From Clitoria ternatea (lineage: Eukaryota; Streptophyta; Magnoliopsida; Fabales; Fabaceae), in contig CM075675.1 of the NCBI GenBank assembly GCA_037962975.1, forward strand, positions 45,306,501 to 45,370,500: a stretch of DNA of 64,000 bases, in the 5' to 3' direction. Positions 56,884-64,000 of this stretch are shown piece by piece (position 1 is the stretch's first letter; every line of letters starts with the position of its first letter). The position numbers were made by a program, and so were the translations under genes. The notes beneath the pieces are model-generated. The model did not search any database, was not told where the DNA came from, and saw only the letters and a program-made list of their open reading frames with translations.

Positions 56884-57341
56884 GGAGGGATGTCAATACG
56901 GGCCAACCCATCCTGCCCTTTACCCACCAAATAGGGGTGAGGCAGGTTTGGCCCCCCTACCGGAGGCATGCTAGAATTTCTGGCTCGTGTTGTTTTGATA
57001 GCAAGCGGGACGGGGTAACAACCTTTATAAATTTTATTTTTTAAAAAATAATTCTTTTTGTAAAAAGTTTTTAATTAGGGATTAGTTGATGGTTGACTTG
57101 CTTAAAAAATATATAAAATCATCAAAATTAAGAAAAAAATAAAGTGTAATGTGAATTATAAACCATGAAGTAATAACATGAGGGGGAAATATTTTAAAAA
57201 AATTAAATATTCAACACGCCAGACCAACCTGGCTCGCTCTGCTAAAAACCACCAAAATACGGGATTGGACAGACCAATTTGTCCTGGAATGAAATTTTCC
57301 AACCCCTACCCATTTTAAATGGGTGGCTTTAACATCCCTAG
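56884..57341. mobile_element. Possible hAT-like non-autonomous element
   Basis: About 450 bp with GC-rich ends facing inward: AGGGATGTCAATACGGGCC and, inverted from the right, AGGGATGTTAAAGCCACCC. The imperfect 8-mers ACTCATCA and AGTTATCA beside the ends match at six positions, compatible with a decayed hAT duplication. No transposase. Confidence 0.45.
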
Positions 57342-57638
57342 TTATCAAATTCTGAATATAACCCATTAAAATCGGCTTAGTAATAAATGTTAGTAATCGT
57401 AAAGTATATTAAGTTGAAACTTTAGTAGTATAAGTAAAAAAAACCAAATCCTGAATACATTGACACAACTTAATTGAGCATTTTAAGTTTTTAAGGATGA
57501 AAGACAACATCGACAAGTACCCATAGACATTTATTTTCAATTATATTTTGTCTCTCTTGTTTTTTTTCCAAAGGATGAAAGAAATATGTCTAAGCTTCCA
57601 CGTTTAAGATAGAACTATTTTCCCCTTTGCCTTGAGCT

Positions 57639-58076
57639 TTAATATGGGATGCTGTAAGAAAAAGAAGAAACAATATTACTAGTTAAACTAAATAAATAAA
57701 TTAATAATATAGAGCAATAAGATGAACGAACAGTTAATTGAACTTACTTGTTGCAATTGACATTCTTGCCGAATTGAAACTGCACATCAACCCCACATTT
57801 TTGGGGAAGTGAGGTTGCCAAATCATCCTTGAAGTTAGGGATCTGAGTTGCTGCTTGTTTATAGCACTCACACGCAGCACGACGATCTTCCTGTGTTAGT
57901 ATCAGTGCATTCAGTTGCTTGAGACCCTCGCAACACCACATTGAAGGGGCACTACCAAAACCGATGACATATAGTAGACATGGTGACACTGGTGATTCAG
58001 CTTTTGCACAATTGAACACTGCCTCTGTCTGGACCAATACAACTAGCAGAGTTACAAACACTACAAACATCTTCAT
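57639..58076 (-). CDS. Type-1-like non-specific lipid transfer protein precursor
   Basis: Small secreted protein that binds lipids in a helical eight-Cys fold, acting in the apoplast or cell wall. The ATG at 58074-58076 is preferred over the upstream in-frame ATG at 58217 because it opens directly on a signal peptide (MKMFVVFVTLLVVLVQ, cleavage near EAVFNC). The Cys order is C-X9-C-X14-CC-X19-C-X1-C-X22-C-X13-C, within the type-1 nsLTP range. If unspliced, the frame ends at 57744 (110 residues). A donor GTAAGT at 57747-57742 and an acceptor TTACAG ending at 57652 predict a 96-bp intron three codons before the stop, a usual nsLTP site, ending in Asn-Ile-Pro-Tyr with the stop at 57639-57641. 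The frame is intact. It lies 1.3 kb outside CACTA-1. Confidence 0.88.
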
Positions 58077-58167
58077 CTTATCACTAGCTATCTTAATAAA
58101 CTTGGCTTCTAGGATTTGTTTGCTTTTTGATATTGATGAATACGAAGGATCAAAGAGGGCATCTCTG

Positions 58168-58175
58168 TATTTATA
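58168..58175 (-). promoter_or_regulatory. TATA box of the nsLTP gene
   Basis: TATAAATA on the minus strand, about 95 bp upstream of the chosen ATG. That leaves room for a leader of about 60-70 bp, typical of small plant genes. Confidence 0.6.
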
Positions 58176-58254
58176 CATACAAATGTGAGACACAACATTA
58201 AATTCATTATGCGACATTCAGTTATATATATATGGTATCTTTTGGCTTTCTATT

Positions 58255-58301
<47 letters not shown>
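58255..58301. repeat. (TA)n microsatellite
   Basis: About 22 TA units, roughly 80 bp upstream of the nsLTP TATA box. It is probably length-variable. Confidence 0.92.
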
Positions 58302-58302
<1 letters not shown>

Positions 58303-59310
58303 TACAAATAATGTGAGGCATGGTCAACACTCATATTAATTCTAGATGAATACAGAATTGTTTTTGTTTGACTATACTATAGTGTCCATATTGATTCATT
58401 AAACCGGAAAATGATTCTCATTTATTAAATAATGAGAAAAAATTATTCGTAGATGGATTTTGCGTTTGTTTTGACCAACAGTAGAAAAATATTAGAAAAA
58501 GGTGTCATCAACAGCACCCTTCCAATCAATGTAAAGATTTTTTTCACTTTCATCGAATTATGAATTGCCTCCTAAGTAATATATAAGAATTGACTTAAAT
58601 AACAATTATATTAAAGGGTTAGGCAAGATAAACATATGATATGAAAAATAATCTATGATATAAGTTATCATATCCTATATTTGAATGTGCCAACATGATA
58701 GAGTAAACTTATCATGTTGTTTATCATATTATATTGTTTCATTATATATAATTTCTAGGTTAAATATATTGTTTGGTCCTATTTATCGACTCGATTTCAA
58801 TGTGGTTCACTAACATGCCGCCAAGACATTCAACCATTAAGTTATAGTTAAGATATACCACATTTCTAAGTAACATTCACATTATTTTATTTATTCATAT
58901 CACTAAATAAATATGTTATATATTTCTTACATAAATTTATCAAATATATTCTTATTAATAATATATTTAATTAAAAATAATGTTATATTCAATTCATATA
59001 TTTAATATGTCTTAAAAATTTAAATAAATATATTTATTAAATAATATATTTATTAAATATTTTCTATTAAAAATATATAATAAATATATTATTAGAAATT
59101 TATGATAACTATTATTAGGTATATATTTAATAAATATAATAATAAATTTATTTAATAAATTATTAATAAATATATAATATTAATATAAATAATTAATAAA
59201 TCTAAAATTAATAATATATATTATATTAAATTTTAATATATCTAATAGAGTATTACATATTCAAATAAAGGTAACATATTTAATAATATATATTAAATAA
59301 TATATATTTA
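58302..59310. other. AT-rich intergenic DNA
   Basis: No genes were recognised. 58900-59310 is an extreme AT tract built of TTAAATAAATATAT-like words. Confidence 0.6.
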
Positions 59311-59311
59311 A

Positions 59312-60023
59312 TGGATGCATCTGCACAACGGTCACAAAGCCACATTGACCAGAAGTCAAATCAGATTACAAAACCTTCCACCGGAGTCACGAGATAGCTT
59401 ATTGTTGTGACAACGCCACAAAAACAAGCTAGGGAGCAAATGATCCGGGGTGTTAATCGGACTTTATGCCACATGGACGGGGTCATACTATACCCTGCCA
59501 TGTCATCAGTGTTATCAGAAGAACCTGGTTAAACTGTCACAACCGGAGTCTAAAAATAGTATGACTACGGACATATAGTTAAGACTACGGTCCCACTCTA
59601 ACAGTCAGACAATGAGTCAGAATCGGTATGGGCAACATGTCCTTACAAACACTGTAGCTACAGTAGGGTCAAATCACTTCTCCTACTTAAGTATTTCTTA
59701 TAAATACATCTCATTTATTACTGTGAAGAGATCTGTACTAATCCTGAGAGTTACCTCTGTAATATCCTTATTTTCTATAATACTCGTATTGACTTAAGCA
59801 TCGGAGAATTTTTTACAGGTGCACCTCCAATGTGTTCCCTTGACTACGGTGTGGACTTGAACACCAAATTCACCCCATACTTGAAGAACTTATTAGAATC
59901 CCCACTGTACCCAAGTACAAAATACTATACCCCACTGAGACGGTGTAAAACTGAGAGTAAGTGAGGTAACTCCGGACACCTGTTAAGACGGTCTACTCTT
60001 GACTCCGGTTGTAGGACAGAACA
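59312..60023 (+). repeat. Probable 5' LTR of element H (Tat/TR-GAG-like)
   Basis: The GC content rises sharply at 59312. The block contains TTGACTTAAGCATCGGAG followed by TTTTTTACAGGTGCACCTCC, a phrase I know from the 3' part of plant Tat/Ogre and TR-GAG LTRs, and ends ACAGAACA before a TTGGC-type primer site. The outer edge is approximate. A TATAAATA at 59699-59706 may be its promoter. Confidence 0.55.
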
Positions 60024-60321
60024 TTGGCATGCCCCGTGGGACAACGTAAATTGTGAGTCCCATATCGCAACAAAAAGCAAGTTATGGATCGCTAGAGAGG
60101 AGATGAAATCTCGGAAGGGCACGTCCAGAACATATCAAGAACATTGGACTATAACGAGGGGATAGTAGAGACACCGGGGACAGAATTAAGGACACAGGCA
60201 GTAGTGCGCCCAGATCCCAGAGACAAGATTATAAGGCAACTACGCTAGGAAATTCAAGAGCTTCGAGGGGAAAACCCCGGTGGCAACAAGAGGCAGTAAG
60301 AAGATCACCACCAACAGGAGC
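60024..60321 (+). mobile_element. Primer site and gag start of element H, cut by element D
   Basis: TTGGCATGCCCCGTGGGA (60024 onward) is a decayed form of the TTGGCGCCGTCTGTGGGA primer-site phrase of Tat-type elements. Downstream, RPDPRDKIIRQLR, a stop at 60246-60248, then EIQELRGENPGG resembles the gag start of such elements. At 60322 the sequence passes directly into the D LTR. The rest of H should lie beyond the right edge. Confidence 0.5.
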
Positions 60322-61379
60322 TGTAACACCCTCGGTTAGATAAGACAAACCCTTCTATAGGTTCATCCTATTTAACTAAGAGTATTAACAATTTTTAGAA
60401 AAAGTGAATATTTTTTTAATAAAATAATGGTATATCAGTGGAAGCAAATAGCAGATAATCACATAGTCATTCACAAACTGTAAGTAATTGTACTCTTAAC
60501 AGAATGGGGCACGCAGGCACCCTTAAATATTATACAGTTATCCAGTGTCTTATTATTCATTAATAAATATCTACTACATCTATTCTACTTTAATGAACAC
60601 TCCTGGTTGGTTCAGCGTATTGCTGTTCGTCATACTCCTGTTCTTGATTTCCTATTTCCTCTGTTAATATTCAACAGTAAGGGTGAGTATAACCCAAGAC
60701 CCTGAAGGTTAACCGGTGTGGACATAATCCAATTTACAGATAATATCACATAAATCATACAATTAACATATTCATAACTATAACAATCAAATATGCTGTC
60801 ATGGAATGCATGAGCTTGGTTTATTATGATTTATCTTTGGTTAAGTCTCATGATGCATGTGGGCCCAGTAAATCAATTCATTATCTCCTCATTCTTTCTA
60901 GAGCGATCGGAGTCCGCCCAAGCCCCCATTTATTTTCATATGGTACGAATGAACTCACAGGTTCTCATGAATATATATTATTTTGGGGCTTGGATCTCCG
61001 CGATCATAGTTACACTCCGTCATTTAGTCAAAGTACACCAGAATTGCATCGTCTCACCCGGCTTCAGGCGCAACTCTGATGCCATTGGGTTTCCGTTCCG
61101 ATTGTACTCCCAAGATTCTTCATGGAGATCGAACGTGAGTGTCCTCCACTGTACCAAGTGTATGCTCTAGATATTTTTTTTTCTCCGTCAAAATATTTTC
61201 ATGATGCGAAATGCATTCTTTTTATCATTTGATCCTTGGGTATCTTATGTGTTTCCAGTCTCATAATATTTATTCACAAATTCTTGGCTAAATTAATGCT
61301 TCGTTTAAAGAGTAAGTAATATGTTTCTTATTCCATTACTCATAATCAAAACAATAATAATATCGATAATAATAATAAT

Positions 61380-61427
<48 letters not shown>

Positions 61428-63891
61428 GAATAATAATGGTAATAATGATAATTGTAACATCTCAATTTTTATGATTTTTATAAAAATAATTCAAAAAGGA
61501 TTAAAGAAAAGTTTCTGAATAAAATCCGAGTGAAAATGTCAAAAATCATATTTTTCGAGTGCAATGAGCTGATTCCGAGTGAAAATGTTAAAAATCATAT
61601 TTTTCTGAGTAAAATAAGTTTGATACCGAGTGAAATGAGTTTTCTGAGTAAAATAACCCTGATTCCGAGTGAAATCTATCAGGGTGGATGGTTTACCGAG
61701 GAGAGTGTCTCTGTGTCATTTCCAAGTAAAACATTCCGAATAAGTCTTTCCAGGAATGGTGTTTCTGGTTAAAGGACTCTATTTCCGATTGAAGGTGTTT
61801 CTGAGTGAATAATTCTGACAAGAATAATTATCCGGGTGATGTTTCAGTGAATGAAAGGCCCGACCATGATATGTGAAGTTGTTCAGCAGTTCGGATTGTA
61901 TTTTAGTGGAAGGCTTGGCCGGTTTATAAGAATACCGAGTGAAATTATGTCAAGGTAGATAGTTTACCGAGTTAAATTATGTATTTTTGTATTTCAAAAG
62001 ATCCGGTCGGTTATTGTAAATCAGATATTTAATTCAAAATCTGTTTGAAGTATTATTGGTGTAAAATCGGTCGGATTGATGTAAACCAGTCGGATTTATG
62101 TAAAACAGATGAGTGAAATTATGTATTTTTAGATGGTCCGGTCAGTTTATACAAAACCGAGCTTGTTATTCATTAAATCCGACTTTTGTTTTATAATTTC
62201 TCACTGGAATTCACATAGACACCCATGATTCTTAATGTTTTCACAGTCCAATACCGATCATATCATTTAATCATCAAGATTAATAACAATCAATACAGTC
62301 AATCGAACATATTCACTGAATTATCATGTTAATAATAAGCAACTCAACCAATTGAACATATTCATAGCAATAAAGATATATAAAAACAAACATATAAAAA
62401 TTAAAGCATATTAATCAACAATTCCTGAACCTGTCCTGGAAAGGTGAGGACCAAGGGTACCTTAACCCTTTCCTTTCACTCAGATTTCCCCAGAATACCC
62501 GAGAATATACCCCCTTACCTTAATGGAGTTGAGGCAGCTTCCCTACACTGTCCTTGCTTCAGTTCCAAGTGAGAGAGAAAAGGAAAAAGAGAGAGAGAGA
62601 AAGCTTGTACGTAGAAGAAGAAGGAGAGAGCTTTTGTAAATTTCTAATGGTTCTGAACTTGGGAATGAAGGGTGGCATTGATTAATAAAGAGAAGGCAAG
62701 TGGGAGACAATACTTTCTTGTGAGTGAGGTTAGGTGAGGATAATGGAAACTTTCGGCCATTTCCCAGTCAGCTTTGCATGATGGAAGGGAATATATATTA
62801 AGATATATAAAGTTGCTTTGATTAGTGCATCTTTCCTATAGTTGACTCGTTCCCTTTTGGATTTATGTGGACAAGTGGGCCGGTCACTAGCAGGAACGAA
62901 GGAAATAGAGCTACAGGGTCATCTCGCTCAAGTGAAATCCGACTCGCTTGAGCGCAGTATGCTCGCTTGAGCGTGGTTCCTTCACGCTTGGGTCAGCAAG
63001 GCAAAATTCCACCTCGCTCAAGCGAAATCCGACTCGCTTGAGCGAGTCATGCTGTCCTCGCTTGGGCGAAGTGAAGAAACTAAGCGAAATGAGTGATTAG
63101 CATCAGGGGTCCTTCTCGCTCAAGCGAAATCTGACTCGCTTGAGCGAGTCATCCAGTCCTCGCTCGGAATTCCTCTGAAATCGACTCAAGTACTCGGTTT
63201 CTCACTCGGTAAAATCTGTCCAGACCGAGTTCTCTCTCTCAGACTTTCACTCGGTAATTTGTTCTGAATCCGAGTCTTCATTCACTCGGGTTCCACTCGG
63301 TAAAACCTTCCAGAACCAACTCCCATCTAATTGGACACTCACTCGGACTGTGTCTTTTTGAATCACTCGGTCAGATCTTCCTTTCTGAATGGACCCACTT
63401 GGATTTCTGTTACTCAGAAATGAGTTTTCCTCCAATTGAACCTGCATCTCTCAGATGCCCACACTCAGGGAAGTTTCACTCGGAAAAGGAAGTACTTGGC
63501 AAGGTTTGACTCGGAAACGAGTCATTCGAGGTTGTTTGATTCGGAAATTTCACCCAGAAGTGGTTCTCTTGAACACACTTCTCTCCACACCAGGATTTCA
63601 CTTGGTAGTAACCCTCTCGGTCATAATTTACTCGGAAAACATAACCTTACACTCAGAATTTCATCCTTCACTCGGAATTTCTCTCTGTCACTCGGAATAG
63701 AGTCCTTTTTCACTCGGAATTCGCATAATACCTTTAATGGTCTATATAATTTCCATAACCACACACAAAAATGAAATTTCTGAGATATCACATACCATCT
63801 ATAGGGTTTTTATTCACTTATTCTTACTTACAAACTTTCCATACTTCAAAATTACAAGGTTAAAACTGTTTCTAAAAACAAGGATGTTACA
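60322..63891 (-). repeat. 3' LTR of gypsy element D, minus strand
   Basis: On the minus strand it runs from TGTAACATCCTTG (63891) to GAGGGTGTTACA (60322), 3,570 bp, the same family as B and C. It carries the sense array (63150-63730), hairpins CTCGCTTGAGCGAG (62940-63150), the inverted head at 61453 with its array to about 61960, and a trinucleotide tract. The flank GGAGC (60317-60321) should recur at the far end of D outside the window. Confidence 0.82.
61360..61450. repeat. (AAT)n microsatellite in LTR D
   Basis: Nearly pure AAT run, equivalent in position to the TTA tracts of B and C. It borders the inverted LTR head. Confidence 0.88.
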
Positions 63892-63909
63892 CTCTCCTCC
63901 CCTTTTAGG
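63892..63909 (-). other. Polypurine tract of element D
   Basis: CCTAAAAGGGGAGGAGAG on the minus strand, directly before the TGTAACATCC start of the LTR. Confidence 0.82.
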
Positions 63910-63925
63910 AATTTCGTCCTGAAAT

Positions 63926-64000
63926 TTAAAGTTGGAATAATTGAGGGTACAGTTCCCTGAGCTTCTCCTCAATTTCCCAAGTAGTGTCCCCATCATCTGT
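63926..64000 (-). CDS. C-terminal end of element D gypsy polyprotein (partial)
   Basis: The last 24 codons, reading DTTWEIEEKLRELYPQLF and a TAA stop at 63926-63928, are the end of a chromodomain-bearing gypsy polyprotein (the WE...YP.LF signature). The rest continues beyond the window. No defect is visible in this piece, so D could be the most complete relative of B and C here. Confidence 0.72.
   Translation of the reverse strand, partial: TDDGDTTWEIEEKLRELYPQLFQL

Noticed and set aside
58084..58217. Upstream in-frame ATG as start of the nsLTP
   Set aside because: It would place about 47 hydrophilic residues ahead of the signal peptide and use the TATA box region as coding sequence.

Overview
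This window is plant nuclear DNA, almost certainly from a flowering plant with a repeat-rich genome. The evidence is CACTA (En/Spm) transposons with TNP2 transposases, Ty3/gypsy and Ty1/copia LTR retrotransposons with initiator-Met-tRNA primer sites, a MULE with a 9-bp target duplication, MITEs and one lipid-transfer-protein gene. A eudicot, perhaps a legume, is my guess; the sequence does not prove it. The only likely host gene is a type-1 non-specific lipid transfer protein (nsLTP) on the minus strand near 57.6-58.1 kb. Nearly everything else is transposable element (TE) sequence.

The core is a deep nest whose borders can be read base by base. CACTA-1 (2407-56291, target duplication AAA, genes on the minus strand) would be about 8.7 kb without its guests. 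CACTA-2 (3699-45241, duplication ATT, genes on the plus strand) sits in an intron of CACTA-1's second gene, a TnpA-like/Ulp1-like protease gene whose exons therefore lie at 45-47.7 kb and again at 3.0-3.6 kb. Inside CACTA-2 is a broken copia element. Its gag is split by gypsy element A (8652-36761, duplication AATCC, LTRs of about 4.5 kb). The 5' LTR of A holds a solo LTR B (10829-17111, duplication AAGGA), which itself holds element E (13688-15272, duplication TCCAA). The interior of A holds an LTR fragment C and a minus-strand, CRM-like gypsy element F (22848-31243). A second guest of CACTA-1 is solo LTR G (51618-55208, duplication CTAAT).

Outside the nest, the left flank has a non-autonomous MULE (838-1854). 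The right flank has two MITE-like elements, the nsLTP gene, an AT-rich tract, the 5' end of a Tat/TR-GAG-like element H, and the 3' LTR plus polyprotein end of minus-strand gypsy element D, which runs off the window.

Most TE genes keep recognisable domains but carry in-frame stops. In the CACTA genes nearly all fall where relatives have Gln (CAA/CAG) or Trp (TGG), the pattern expected from C-to-T decay of methylated, silenced DNA. The least ordinary features are in the LTRs of families A, B, C and D: dense arrays of the word CCGAGTGA, an inverted LTR head buried inside the B/C/D LTRs, and short hairpins with a constant CTCAAG core but compensating stem changes between families.
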